Part shown: positions 48,479 through 59,329 of the stretch, piece by piece
How positions within the stretch are numbered: position 1 is the first letter of the stretch
Layout of the letters: each line of letters begins with the position of its first letter
NCBI GenBank assembly: GCA_019634735.1
Contig: JAHCAT010000009.1
Location: 62,001 to 126,000 of the forward strand
Length of the DNA stretch: 64,000 bases
Direction of reading: 5' to 3'
From: Lysobacterales bacterium
Lineage (GTDB): Bacteria > Pseudomonadota > Gammaproteobacteria > Xanthomonadales > UBA2363
Notes under the pieces: generated by a model
The model's database searches: none
What the model saw: only the letters and a program-made list of their open reading frames with translations
What the model was told of the DNA's origin: nothing
Position numbers and translations under genes: made by a program

Positions 48479-49165
48479 ATGCGAAGTGCCGACGGCGGCC
48501 CGGCGCCGCCGCTGCTGGTCGCGGTCACCGGCGGCATCGCCAGCGGCAAGAGCGCGCTGACCAGCCGCTTCGAATCCCTGGGCGTGCCGGTCGCCGATGC
48601 CGACCTGGCCGCCCGCGAAGCGGTCGCGCCAGGCAGCGAGGGGCTGGCCGAGGTGGTCGCGGCGTTCGGCCCCGGCGTGCTCGGCGGCGACGGCGCCATG
48701 GACCGCGTCGCCATGCGCGCGCGCGTGTTCGCCGACGCCGAGGCGCGCCGGCACCTGGAGGCGATCATCCATCCGCGTGTGCGCCGTCTGCTGCGCGCGC
48801 AGGTGGCCGCCTGGTGGCAGCCCTACGGCCTGCTCGCCATCCCCCTGCTGGCCGAGAACGCCGCCGCCTATGTCGATGTCGACCGCGTCCTTGTGGTCGA
48901 TGTCGCCCCGGAGGTCCAGATCGAGAGGCTGGTGCGTCGAGATGGCGTCGCCGAGTCGCTGGCGCGCTCTATCCTGGCCGCGCAGGCCAGCCGCGAGGTC
49001 CGCCTGGCGCTGGCCGACGATGTCCACGACGCCAGCGGACCGATCGAGGCGCTCGATGCCCGGGTGCTGGAATTGCACGCGCAGTACCTGGAGCTTGCCC
49101 GGCGCAAGCGCGACGGCGGCCTGCCGCCGCCGAGGATCCGTGCCCTGGCGGGGGGGCATCGCTGA
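48479..49165 (+). CDS. coaE: Dephospho-CoA kinase
   Basis: A 228-residue P-loop kinase for the last step of coenzyme A synthesis (3'-phosphorylation of dephospho-CoA). The Walker A motif is VTGGIASGKSALT (about 14-26). Family motifs FESLGVPVADADLAAREAVAPG and IIHPRVRRLL follow; the acceptor-site segment AIPLLAEN is present. ATG 48479 is a moderate choice: GTG 48449 overlaps the pilD stop (GTGA) and would add ten residues, and is equally possible. The C-terminal tail is longer than that of E. coli CoaE (206) and is charged. Confidence 0.93.
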   Translation: MRSADGGPAPPLLVAVTGGIASGKSALTSRFESLGVPVADADLAAREAVAPGSEGLAEVVAAFGPGVLGGDGAMDRVAMRARVFADAEARRHLEAIIHPRVRRLLRAQVAAWWQPYGLLAIPLLAENAAAYVDVDRVLVVDVAPEVQIERLVRRDGVAESLARSILAAQASREVRLALADDVHDASGPIEALDARVLELHAQYLELARRKRDGGLPPPRIRALAGGHR

Positions 49166-49192
49166 ACCGGGTTGCCGCGGCCCGACCGTGGA

Positions 49193-49795
49193 TCAGCAGT
49201 TCTCGTACTTCCAGTGCCGGGCCTTGCCCTCGGCCAGCCAGGCCACGGCCTGCTCGATGCGGTTGCGGCGGGTCGCCTCGCGTTTCGCCTCGACGATCCA
49301 GTCCACGTAGTCGCGCCGCTTGCCGGGCGGGAAACCTTCGAAGGTGGCGCGGGCAGCGGGGTTTGCCGCCAGGGCCTCGACGAGATCGGGCGGCGGCTGC
49401 GGTGGCGGCTTCGGGGCTGCCCGTTTGCGACCGCCGCCGGGCTCGCCGGCCGCGCCCAGCGCGCGCGCCTGGCGCAACAGGGCGGCCATGGCAGGTCGTG
49501 GCGGCAGGTCGGCGACGCTGGCCAGCCGCCCGAACTGGCCCATGGCCTCGCTGCCGGCCTCCTGCGCCATCACCCGGGCGCCCTGCCACAGGTTGAACGC
49601 GACGTGCTGCTTGAACGCCGCCATCACCGCCAGCAGCTTTCCCTTGCAGGTGAACGCCGGCGCGCTCCACTTCAAGGTCTCCTCGGCATCCGGGCAGGCG
49701 GCGTGCACGCGCGCGCGCAGCTCTTCCAGGACGGGCCGCGCGAACGGCGCGGCGCGGGCGATGTAGGCATCGATGCGAGGATCGGGCACAGCCAT
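49193..49795 (-). CDS. YdeI/OmdA-like protein with DUF1801 domain
   Basis: A 200-residue protein. The N-terminal DUF1801 (YdhG-type) domain spans about residues 8-105 (LKWSAPAFTCKGKLLAVMAAFKQHVAF). A Pro/Ala-rich linker follows. The C-terminal OmdA/YdeI-like domain is PDLVEALAANPAARATFEGFPPGKRRDYVDWIVEAKREATRRNRIEQAV. YdeI-like proteins have been linked with bacteriocin and cationic-peptide tolerance in enterobacteria; that this copy does so is not shown. ATG 49795 is the start that begins the conserved region. It converges on coaE across 27 bases. Confidence 0.87.
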   Translation of the reverse strand: MAVPDPRIDAYIARAAPFARPVLEELRARVHAACPDAEETLKWSAPAFTCKGKLLAVMAAFKQHVAFNLWQGARVMAQEAGSEAMGQFGRLASVADLPPRPAMAALLRQARALGAAGEPGGGRKRAAPKPPPQPPPDLVEALAANPAARATFEGFPPGKRRDYVDWIVEAKREATRRNRIEQAVAWLAEGKARHWKYENC

Positions 49796-49950
49796 GGTCG
49801 GCTTCCTGGGCAGCGGGCGCCAGGCCAGCATAGTCGCCCTGTCCGTGGGCGGGGCGGGTGTGCGGCGCAGGGGCCGGGGTGCGGCAGACCCGGCGCAGCG
49901 CTGGCTCGAGCGTTCGACCTGGGCGGGTGGCGCATCGATTCAGCCGGGTG

Positions 49951-50014
49951 AAAAAGCCACCCGCAATGGCGACGGAGTCGCAAGTGGTGGACTGCCGGCG
50001 TCCCACGACTTGCG
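49951..50014 (-). terminator. Composite terminator for the secA-Nudix unit
   Basis: Downstream of the Nudix-ThiE stop on the minus strand. First a stem of 7+4 pairs with one G-G mismatch (arms 49979-49990 and 50003-50014), then a short 5-bp stem (49956-49960 with 49966-49970) directly followed by TTTTT (49951-49955, minus strand). Confidence 0.4.
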
Positions 50015-50048
50015 CACCCGGCAGCGGCGCAGCCGCCCTGCGGTGGGT

Positions 50049-51125
50049 TCAGCGCCGGGGCCAGAATGCCGAGATGCCGGCCACCCCATGGGCGCCCGCG
50101 GCGCGGGCACGTGCCAGGTCGCCGGGAGCGAGCCCGCCCAGCGCATAGACAGGCAGGGGCGCGTCGTCCAGCAGCCGCTGCAGGCCGTCCCAGCCGAGCG
50201 GCGCCGCATCGGCATGGCTGGCCGTGGCCTGTACCGGAGAAACAAGGGCGGCGTCGCAGCCCAGGGCCCAGGCCTGGCGTAGCTGCGTGGCGTCATGGCA
50301 GGCAGCGGTCAGCCAGGCGCCGGCCCTGCGACGGTGCCGGGGTGGCGTATCGCCACCGTCGTCGTCCACGGCCGTCTGCCAGGCCTCGAAGCCCGGCAGC
50401 CGACCGGCCAGGGCCGGTGCCAGCAGGCGCGAGGGCAGGTGCAGGCCGACCCCCAGCCGGGCGGCCAGCGCAGGCCGGCCATTCAGCAGGACCGTGGCGC
50501 CGGCCTCGCGGGCGGGACCGGCCAGGGCCAACAGCAGCGCTTGCAGCGCCGGGTCGTCCGCGTCGGCAACGCGGACCTGGAGAAGTCGGGCGCCCGCGGC
50601 CAGCGCCTGCAATGCGCCGGCCAGCATTCTTCCGACGCCCTCGGCGCCCGGATCGGGGCTGATCGCGCAAAGGGACGGCAGGCGCAATCGGGCGGCGATC
50701 GGCCAGTCGGCTGCCGGCATGGCCTGGCGATCAAGGTCGTCGACCGCAACCCAGGCCAGGTCCTGGCCTTCCAGCGCCCGTACCGGGCCTGTCCAGGCGG
50801 TCGCCTCGAAGGCATGCAGGCGAAGCCGGCGGCCGGCTTGCGCGTGGGTGGTGCACCCCAGGGCCGCGAGGTCGTGCAGCTCGACGCCGAGCTCTTCGCG
50901 CAGTTCGCGCGCCAGCGCGGCCACCAGCGACTCGCCGGCATCGGGCTTGCCGCCGGGGAATTCCCACAGGCCGGCGAGCGGCCGGCCGGGCGGCCGCCGG
51001 GCCAGCAGCACCCGCCCGCGGTCGTCGCGAATGATGCCGGCGACCACCTCCAGCAAGGGCGCGTCGCGATCGGCACGCGGCGCCTGCGCGGGCCCCGCTC
51101 CGTGCGGTCGGCGGGGCCCGGTCAT
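50049..51125 (-). CDS. Nudix hydrolase fused to a ThiE-like domain (MutT-type)
   Basis: A 358-residue fusion. Residues about 25-155 are a MutT-type Nudix domain with a perfect Nudix box, GGKPDAGESLVAALARELREELG, which hydrolyses oxidised nucleoside triphosphates such as 8-oxo-dGTP in the MutT group. Residues about 170-355 resemble thiamine-phosphate synthase (ThiE/TenI; LLQVRVADADDPALQ ... VYALGGLAPGDLARARAAGAHGVAGISAFW). Nudix-ThiE fusions next to secA are widespread in gammaproteobacteria; the role of the ThiE half is not settled. It starts 15 bases after the secA stop, the mutT-after-secA order also found in E. coli. Confidence 0.9.
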   Translation of the reverse strand: MTGPRRPHGAGPAQAPRADRDAPLLEVVAGIIRDDRGRVLLARRPPGRPLAGLWEFPGGKPDAGESLVAALARELREELGVELHDLAALGCTTHAQAGRRLRLHAFEATAWTGPVRALEGQDLAWVAVDDLDRQAMPAADWPIAARLRLPSLCAISPDPGAEGVGRMLAGALQALAAGARLLQVRVADADDPALQALLLALAGPAREAGATVLLNGRPALAARLGVGLHLPSRLLAPALAGRLPGFEAWQTAVDDDGGDTPPRHRRRAGAWLTAACHDATQLRQAWALGCDAALVSPVQATASHADAAPLGWDGLQRLLDDAPLPVYALGGLAPGDLARARAAGAHGVAGISAFWPRR

Positions 51126-51140
51126 GCCTGGCTCAAGGGT

Positions 51141-53861
<2,721 letters not shown>

Positions 53862-53959
53862 GGCGGGCTACCTGGGATCGGGGGGCGGGCAGGGCCGGCG
53901 GCCGAGGCCCGCCCTGGTCGGGCCGGGACGCGGGCGGGCCGGCCCCTGCCGGAAACGGA

Positions 53960-53982
53960 CAAGGCCGCGCAACGCGGCCTTG
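53960..53982 (-). terminator. GC stem-loop after the M23 peptidase gene
   Basis: Perfect 10-bp stem CAAGGCCGCG (53960-53969) with CGCGGCCTTG (53973-53982), loop caa, 32 bases after the M23 stop on the minus strand and followed there by TCCGTTTCC. Confidence 0.6.
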
Positions 53983-54014
53983 CCAGGGTCAGGTGGGGGC
54001 CTGCGGGCGCGTTG

Positions 54015-54962
54015 TCAAGACGCCTCGCGGTCCTCGCGGGCGGCCTTGACGAAGGTCATCGGATTGACCGGCCGGTTATTGTGCCAGACTTCGAAGTGCA
54101 GATGGACGCCGGTGGCACGGCCGGTGCGGCCCATCTCGGCGATGTGCTGGCCGGCCTTGACCACGTCGCCGACCTTCGCCAGGTTGCGGTCGTTGTGCGC
54201 GTAGCGCGTGCGGTAGCCGTTGCCGTGGTCGATCTCGACCATGTTGCCGTAGCCGAAGTGGACGCCGGAGAAGCTGACCACGCCGTCGGCGACCGCCAGG
54301 ATGTCGTCGCCGCGGTTGCCGTTGATGTCCAGGCCCATGTGCAGGTCGCGGCCACCGGTGAACGGATCGGTCCGGTAACCGTAGTGGGACGAGACATAGC
54401 CGGTGCGCGTCGGCCAGCCCGAGGGCATCAGGCTGCGCTCGACCTCGCGGCCGAGCAGGAATTCCTCGATCACGGAAAGCTGCTGGGACTGCTGGGCGAA
54501 CTGCCGCTCCAGGTCGCCCAGGGAGCGCAGGAACTCGACCGGATCCACCTGGCTGAGCTCGCCGAAGGTCTGCGGGCCGCCGATCGCCGGCGGCTCGCGG
54601 AAATTGAATTCGCCGTCCTCGAGCTGGCCGACCGCGGTCAGCCGCTCGCCCAGGGCGTTGAGGCGGGTCGCCTCGGCCTTGAGCTCGCCCAGGCGCAGGG
54701 CCAGGGCGTTGATCTCGCGCTCCGAGGCGCGCCGGGCCTCGGCGATCTCGGCCTCGTAGCGGTCGAGCTGGCCGCGCAGCGCGTCGATCTCGCCGGCCGC
54801 GGCGTTGCGCGACATGCCTTGCAGGTGACCGCCCAGGAAGGCCAGGGCGACCATGCCGCACAGGCCCAGGGCCAGCGCGGACAGCAGCGCGACGCCGCGA
54901 CGGCCGCTGAAGGCCAGACGTACCGGCGCCGAAAGCCGGTCAGACAGGATGATAATGTTCAT
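54015..54962 (-). CDS. M23 (LytM-type) metallopeptidase, membrane-anchored
   Basis: A 315-residue envelope protein. A membrane helix at about residues 23-44 (GVALLSALALGLCGMVALAFLGG) anchors it, a coiled coil follows (about 55-110), then a linker, and the LytM domain at about 185-310. The zinc ligands are present: HMGLD (His208, Asp212) and HLHFEVW near the C-terminus, so this member should be active, unlike degenerate LytM regulators. These enzymes cut cross-linking peptides in peptidoglycan or activate amidases. It stands between dciA and secA, the conserved xanthomonad order, with its start 20 bases from that of the divergent dciA gene. Confidence 0.92.
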   Translation of the reverse strand: MNIIILSDRLSAPVRLAFSGRRGVALLSALALGLCGMVALAFLGGHLQGMSRNAAAGEIDALRGQLDRYEAEIAEARRASEREINALALRLGELKAEATRLNALGERLTAVGQLEDGEFNFREPPAIGGPQTFGELSQVDPVEFLRSLGDLERQFAQQSQQLSVIEEFLLGREVERSLMPSGWPTRTGYVSSHYGYRTDPFTGGRDLHMGLDINGNRGDDILAVADGVVSFSGVHFGYGNMVEIDHGNGYRTRYAHNDRNLAKVGDVVKAGQHIAEMGRTGRATGVHLHFEVWHNNRPVNPMTFVKAAREDREAS

Positions 54963-54982
54963 TGCAGCCAACTCGTCCCTAC

Positions 54983-55384
54983 ATGTCCAGGTCCGCACCA
55001 CCTTCCGCACCCAGGCCGCTCGCCGACATCGTCCTCTCCTCCGATGTCGGCGGCCTGGCTGCGCACGCCGGCCGGCTGGCCGAACTGGGTGCGCGGCTGG
55101 ACCGCGTTCTTCCGTCTGCCGTCGGCGCCCAGGTCAGGTTCATCAACCTGCGCGACCGAAAGCTCGTTTTTCTCGCCACCTCCTCCGCCTGGGCGACCCG
55201 CCTGCGCTATCTGCAGGGGCTCGTCCTCGAGGCCGCGCGTCAGCTCGGCGTCGATGCGGAGGCGGTCGTGGTGAAGGTCGGTGCGCTGCCGGCGCCGGAG
55301 CCTGCCCCGGAACCCGCCGCACCGCCTTCCGAATCGGCCGCCAGGCACCTCGCCCTGGCCGCCCGGATCCTCGGCCACTCCTGA
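54983..55384 (+). CDS. DUF721/DciA-family protein
   Basis: A 133-residue protein of the DUF721 family, which includes DciA, the replicative helicase loader of bacteria that lack DnaC. The family core is the KH-like stretch RFINLRDRKLVFLATSSAWATRLRYLQ (about residues 50-76). The C-terminal part (after 105) is Pro/Glu/Ala-rich and probably disordered, as in DciA. ATG 54983 is preferred; TTG 54962 would overlap the divergent M23 start. Location beside lpxC, the M23 gene and secA agrees with the gammaproteobacterial dciA locus. That it loads DnaB here is inference from the family. Confidence 0.85.
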   Translation: MSRSAPPSAPRPLADIVLSSDVGGLAAHAGRLAELGARLDRVLPSAVGAQVRFINLRDRKLVFLATSSAWATRLRYLQGLVLEAARQLGVDAEAVVVKVGALPAPEPAPEPAAPPSESAARHLALAARILGHS

Positions 55385-55475
55385 GCCGTGATCCCCGAAA
55401 CGGCCCCTGCCGTTCCGCCCAATCGATGCTGGAATTGCCGACCGTTGCCGCCGGTCGCGTGTTCCGCCTCCCCCG

Positions 55476-56393
55476 TCACCAGGCACCGGCCATGGCCGGT
55501 GCCGAATAGCCCGCCGGCGCCGTGCCGGAATCCTCGAACGACACGGTCTCCCAGGCCTGTGCGTCCGCCAGTACGGCGCGCACCAGACGATTGTTCAGTG
55601 CGTGGCCGGATTTGTACCCGGAAAACGCGCCCAGGATGTTGCCGCCGATCAGAAACAGATCGCCAACTGCGTCAAGGATCTTGTGCCGGACGAACTCGTC
55701 CTCGTAGCGCAGGCCGTCCTCGTTGAGGACGCGGTAATCGTCCAGGACGATGGCGTTGTCCATGCTGCCGCCCATCGCCAGGTTGCGGCTGCGCAGCGCC
55801 TCGATCTCGTTGACGAAACCGAAGGTCCGGGCGCGCGCCACTTCCTTGACGAAGGAGGTGGTGTTGAAGTCGATCTCCGCGCGCGAATGGCTGCGGTCGA
55901 ATGCCGGGTGGTTGAAATCGATCTCGAAGGCGACCTTGAATCCGTCGTAGGGCTCGAAGCGCGCCCACTTGTCGCCGTCGCGGACCTCGACCGGCTTGCG
56001 GATGCGGAAGAAGCGCTTGGCCTTGGCCTGCTCCTCGACGCCGGCCGACTGCAGCAGGAACACGAACGGGCCGGCCGAACCGTCCATGATCGGCACTTCC
56101 GGCGCGGACAGGTCGATGTAGGCGTTGTCGATGCCCAGGCCGGCCAGGGCCGAGCACAGGTGTTCCACGGTGCCGACGCGGACGCCGTGCTTGACCAGGG
56201 TCGAGGACATGGTGGTTTCGCCGACCAGGTCGGCGCGTGCCGGGATGTCCACCGGTTCAGCCAGGTCCACGCGCCGGAACACGATGCCGGTGTCCACGGG
56301 TGCCGGACGCAAGGTCATGTAGACCTTCTCTCCGGTGTGGATGCCGACGCCGGTGGCGCGGATCAGGTTCTTGAGCGTCTTCTGACGGAGCAT
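55476..56393 (-). CDS. lpxC: UDP-3-O-acyl-N-acetylglucosamine deacetylase
   Basis: A 305-residue zinc enzyme that catalyses the committed step of lipid A synthesis. The Zn ligands are seen in [16 protein letters not shown] (first His) and [14 protein letters not shown] (second His and the Asp). The [15 protein letters not shown] and [14 protein letters not shown] segments are canonical. ATG 56393 gives the usual start [24 protein letters not shown]. The length is normal (E. coli 305). A promoter candidate lies 40-67 bases upstream, and beyond it the G-rich inverted repeat. The 3' end holds a 22-bp palindrome. It converges on dciA. Confidence 0.98.
   Translation of the reverse strand: MLRQKTLKNLIRATGVGIHTGEKVYMTLRPAPVDTGIVFRRVDLAEPVDIPARADLVGETTMSSTLVKHGVRVGTVEHLCSALAGLGIDNAYIDLSAPEVPIMDGSAGPFVFLLQSAGVEEQAKAKRFFRIRKPVEVRDGDKWARFEPYDGFKVAFEIDFNHPAFDRSHSRAEIDFNTTSFVKEVARARTFGFVNEIEALRSRNLAMGGSMDNAIVLDDYRVLNEDGLRYEDEFVRHKILDAVGDLFLIGGNILGAFSGYKSGHALNNRLVRAVLADAQAWETVSFEDSGTAPAGYSAPAMAGAW
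55482..55503. repeat. 22-bp perfect palindrome in the last codons of lpxC
   Basis: The left half GGCACCGGCCA (55482-55492) is followed by its exact reverse complement (55493-55503). As RNA it would fold to nine pairs with a CATG loop. It begins four bases past the lpxC stop codon within the coding region, and faces the dciA 3' end. Confidence 0.7.
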
Positions 56394-56432
56394 GCAGGCG
56401 CTTCGTGGGGCCTTGGGCGCAAAACGACCCGG

Positions 56433-56460
56433 AGGATAGCACGGCCCCCCGGGGGCGCAA
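56433..56460 (-). promoter_or_regulatory. Candidate lpxC promoter
   Basis: On the minus strand TTGCGC (56455-56460), a 16-base G/C-rich spacer, and TATCCT (56433-56438), 40 bases upstream of the lpxC ATG. Confidence 0.5.
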
Positions 56461-56510
56461 CGCCAAACGCAACACACTGTTGTTTCCGTGCAACAACTTC
56501 TTAACAAGAG

Positions 56511-56655
56511 GCGGGGACCGGGGACCGGGGAGGGGACAGGGGACCAGGGACCGGGGACAGGGGACAGGGGACCAGGGACCGGGGACCGGGGACCGGGGAG
56601 CGGGGAGCAGGGAGAGCGGGGAGCAGGAGCAGGAGCAGGAGTGGGGGCTGGGAAA
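56511..56655. repeat. G-rich heptamer tract, left arm
   Basis: On the + strand about 100 bases of tandem, imperfect GGGGACC and GGGGACA units (six and three exact copies), drifting into GGGGAGC and GGAGCA units up to about 56655. Strongly purine-rich on one strand and able to form G-quadruplexes. No coding frame makes sense. It lies between the lpxC promoter and the nadE stop. Confidence 0.85.
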
Positions 56656-56739
56656 AGGAGGCCTTGGAGTGCTGATCAGGGAATCACTGAGCATGGCGCA
56701 GGGCGCAGGGCGCAGTGAGCACGGGATCGGGGCATCCCA

Positions 56740-56810
56740 CCCGGTCCCCGGTCCCCGGTCCCCTGTCCCCCGCCCCCCCCCGGTCCCCTGTCCCCCGTCC
56801 CCCGTCCCCA
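56740..56810. repeat. C-rich heptamer tract, right arm (inverted copy)
   Basis: GGTCCCC (four exact copies) with TGTCCCC and CGTCCCC variants and a run of nine C, the inverse of the left-arm units. It ends 10 bases before the nadE stop codon. With the left arm it forms a long imperfect palindrome around about 85 bases of unrelated sequence. Confidence 0.85.
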
Positions 56811-56819
56811 ACAAGCGCC

Positions 56820-58445
56820 TCAGCGCCAGGCCGAGGTGATCGGATAGCGGCGGTCGCGGCCGAAGGCCTTGCCGGTGATCTTGGGGCCGGGCGCGGACTG
56901 CCGGCGCTTGTACTCGGCCCGGTAGACCATGGCGATCACCCGGGTCACCAGGGCGCCATCGTGGCCATCGGCCTCGATCTGCTCGCGCGAGCGCTGGCGG
57001 TCGATGAAGCCGTGCAGGATCGCGTCGAGCACCTCGTAAGGGGGCAGCGAGTCGTCGTCGCGCTGGTTGTCGCGCAGCTCGGCGGTGGGCGGACGGTCGA
57101 TCACCGCCTGCGGGATGCCCTCGCCGTCGCCGCGGCCGTTGCGCCAGCGCGCCAGCGCGTAGACCTGGGTCTTGTAGCAGTCCTTGATCGGCGCATAGCC
57201 GCCGCACATGTCGCCGTAAAGCGTGCTGTAGCCGACCGCCATCTCGCTCTTGTTGCCGGTCGCCAGCAGCAGGTGGCCGAATTTGTTGGACAGGGCCATC
57301 AACAGGGTGCCTCGGCAGCGCGCCTGCAGGTTCTCCTCGGTGAGGTCCGGGTCGTGGCCCTCGAACAGCGGCGCCAGGCTGGCCAGGAAGGCCTGGTAGG
57401 CCGGTTCGATGTCGATGCGGTCGTGGCGCACACCCAGGGCCCGGGCCTGGGCCAGGGCGAGGTCGATGCTGTCCTGGGAGGTATGGCGCGACGGCAGCAA
57501 CACGGCATGGACGCGGTCCGCACCCAGCGCGTCGACCGCCAGGGCCAGGGTCAGGGCGGAGTCGATGCCGCCGGAGAGGCCGAGCAGCACGCCCGGGAAA
57601 CCATGCTTGCCGACGTAGTCGGCGATGCCGCGCACCAGGCCGCGCCAGACCACGGCCTCGTGGGCTTCGCGTGCCGCCGGCGCCCAGTCGGGGGCGCGCC
57701 AGCGCCGGCCCCCGGCGTCGTAGTCGCAGACCAGCAGGGCGTCCGAAAAGGCGGCCGGCGGACCGTGAACCGTGCCGTCGCCGTCGGCGATCAGCGAGCC
57801 GCCGTCGAACACCAGGTCGTCCTGGCCACCCACGCAGTTGACGTAGGCCAGCGGCAGGCCATGGGCGGCGACCCGCGAGGTCAGCAGGGACTGCCGGGCA
57901 TCCGCCTTCTGGTCCTCGAACGGCGAGGCGTTGACCGAGAACACCAGCTCGGCGCCGCCTTCGACGACCCGGGCGATCGGCACCTCGTGCCAGAGGTCCT
58001 CGCAGATCAGCAGGCCGACCCGCAGGCCCTGCCAGTCGACCAGACAGGGTGCGTCGCCGGCCTCGAAGTAGCGCTTCTCGTCGAACACCGCGTAATTCGG
58101 CAGGGCCTGCTTGCGGCAGGTGGTCAGCACCCGGCCGTCGCGCAGCCAGCTCGCTGCGTTGTAAAGGCGCTTGCCGACCCGCAGCGGGTGGCCGACCACG
58201 GCCTCGATGCCGACCGCGGCCGCCGCGACCCGTGCCAGAGCCGCCTCGCAGGCCTCGATCAGGCTGTCGCGGTAAAGCTGGTCCTCGGGCATGTAGCCGC
58301 ACAGGGCCAGCTCAGGAAAAAGCACCAGGCCGGCGCCGTGGCGGTCGCGGGCCTGGTGCATCAGGTCGATGATGCGGGCGGCGTTGTCGTCGACGGCGCC
58401 GACCGGGAAGTCGAACTGGGCAAGGGCGATTCGATGGCTGGTCAT
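56820..58445 (-). CDS. nadE: Glutamine-dependent NAD+ synthase
   Basis: A 541-residue two-domain enzyme that makes NAD+ from deamido-NAD+, ATP and glutamine. The N-terminal nitrilase-type glutaminase (about 1-265) has its Glu-Lys-Cys triad in FPELALCGY, CRKQALPNY and LLICEDLWHE. The C-terminal synthetase has the PP-loop LLGLSGGIDSALTLA (about 285-299) and later LATGNKSEMAVGYSTLYGDM. ATG 58445 gives the normal start MTSHRIALAQFDFPVGAVDDN. The long form does not need external ammonia. Its stop lies directly beside the C-rich repeat arm. Confidence 0.96.
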   Translation of the reverse strand: MTSHRIALAQFDFPVGAVDDNAARIIDLMHQARDRHGAGLVLFPELALCGYMPEDQLYRDSLIEACEAALARVAAAAVGIEAVVGHPLRVGKRLYNAASWLRDGRVLTTCRKQALPNYAVFDEKRYFEAGDAPCLVDWQGLRVGLLICEDLWHEVPIARVVEGGAELVFSVNASPFEDQKADARQSLLTSRVAAHGLPLAYVNCVGGQDDLVFDGGSLIADGDGTVHGPPAAFSDALLVCDYDAGGRRWRAPDWAPAAREAHEAVVWRGLVRGIADYVGKHGFPGVLLGLSGGIDSALTLALAVDALGADRVHAVLLPSRHTSQDSIDLALAQARALGVRHDRIDIEPAYQAFLASLAPLFEGHDPDLTEENLQARCRGTLLMALSNKFGHLLLATGNKSEMAVGYSTLYGDMCGGYAPIKDCYKTQVYALARWRNGRGDGEGIPQAVIDRPPTAELRDNQRDDDSLPPYEVLDAILHGFIDRQRSREQIEADGHDGALVTRVIAMVYRAEYKRRQSAPGPKITGKAFGRDRRYPITSAWR

Positions 58446-58653
58446 GGCGTCGATGATGCCGGATCGGCATGTCGCGCGCCCTGGCCCGGCGACGGTGTCG
58501 GCCAGGCGTGGACGGGCGTGCGGCCAGGCCGGGCACCTGGCCGGCCAGGCGCAGGCCGGGGTATGGCAGGCCCGGAAACGGGCTCGCCACAGGGCGGGCG
58601 GACCGCCCGACCCGTGAAGACCGGGCGAGGGCAAGTGGAGGGAATTCGCATTT

Positions 58654-58669
58654 TGTGAGTGGAATCACG
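58654..58669. promoter_or_regulatory. CRP/Clp-like binding motif
   Basis: TGTGA (58654-58658), six bases, TCACG (58665-58669): nine of ten matches to the TGTGA-N6-TCACA consensus shared by CRP and xanthomonad Clp. It is in the A/T-rich block, 660 bases upstream of the protease ATG and 209 bases upstream of the divergent nadE ATG. Confidence 0.55.
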
Positions 58670-59295
58670 CTCATGATGTGCGCACCAGCACATTGTCCAG
58701 CGCTGGTCATCGCCTTTTCCCGTGAAGGGCTCGCGTTCAGAGTCATCCGTTCCATTCATAAACAGAATGTTACGGCGACTTTCCAAGATGGTTCCTCCAC
58801 CAGTTGACAGCTGTATCGGGCCTGCTTAGCGTCGGCGTCGCCTCGGGAGGAGGTGCCGGCTGGAGGGCCGGCTGTGGTTGCCGTCGTCGCTGATGCCGGC
58901 AGGTCGATGTGCCGCCCCTGCGGCCGGGCTGGAGAGGGCCCACCGACAGGTCGTTCCGACGTTCCGGGAGGACACCAGTGGTCGAACCTCATCATTAGCT
59001 GACGCCGGCCGGTCGAACAGGTCGCCAGGCGCTTGCCTGCGTGCGACATGTCGAAGAGCGAGCCGATCCGCAAGGTCCGTCTGGTCGTCCGAACTCGGTG
59101 GACCACGGGCGAGCGGCAGGCAGCGATCGACGTGAGCGGTGCGGCAGCGCAAGCAGGTCGTTGCGGGGTCTTCGCCCGCGCGGCCACGGCGTCCGGCCCG
59201 GCCCCCGGCATGCATCTCCAGACGGCCCTTGCGCGCCGCGTGTGCCGACAGGCGCACCGGTTCCGGTTGCGGGGCCGTGCCATCCAAGCATCGAT

Positions 59296-59318
59296 CTGGC
59301 CGGTAGAACCGGCGCCAG
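59296..59318 (+). promoter_or_regulatory. Leader stem-loop overlapping the protease Shine-Dalgarno
   Basis: CTGG-CCGGT (59296-59304), loop aga, ACCGG (59308-59312), a two-base bulge, CCAG (59315-59318): nine pairs. Its last two bases are the first two of AGGAGG (59317-59322), the ribosome-binding site of the protease. Confidence 0.4.
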
Positions 59319-59329
59319 GAGGGAGCACA

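Larger units (their letters stand above)
58446..59329. other. 884-bp non-coding region between nadE and the second S8 protease
   Basis: No convincing gene on either strand: the open frames here have no recognisable motif, start site or codon pattern. A block at about 58640-58800 is distinctly more A/T-rich than its surroundings and holds a CRP-like site. TTGACA at 58804-58809 is followed 17 bases later only by the poor -10 TAGCGT (58827-58832). From there a leader of about 490 bases would run to the protease ATG, with small GC stems (for example 58855-58860 with 58867-58872) and a stem next to the ribosome-binding site. Confidence 0.6.

Noticed and set aside
56511-56810. Possible CRISPR array
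   Set aside because: Units are only seven bases long, directly abutting and without unique spacers; no cas genes are nearby.
58804-58832. TTGACA with a 17-base spacer as a firm promoter of the second protease
   Set aside because: The -35 is perfect but the -10 (TAGCGT) matches only half of consensus, and the leader would be about 490 bases; kept only as a remark.
59033-59329. N-terminal extension of the second S8 protease to 59033
   Set aside because: The extension is basic and without conserved features, and it would place the clear signal peptide and AGGAGG site inside the protein.
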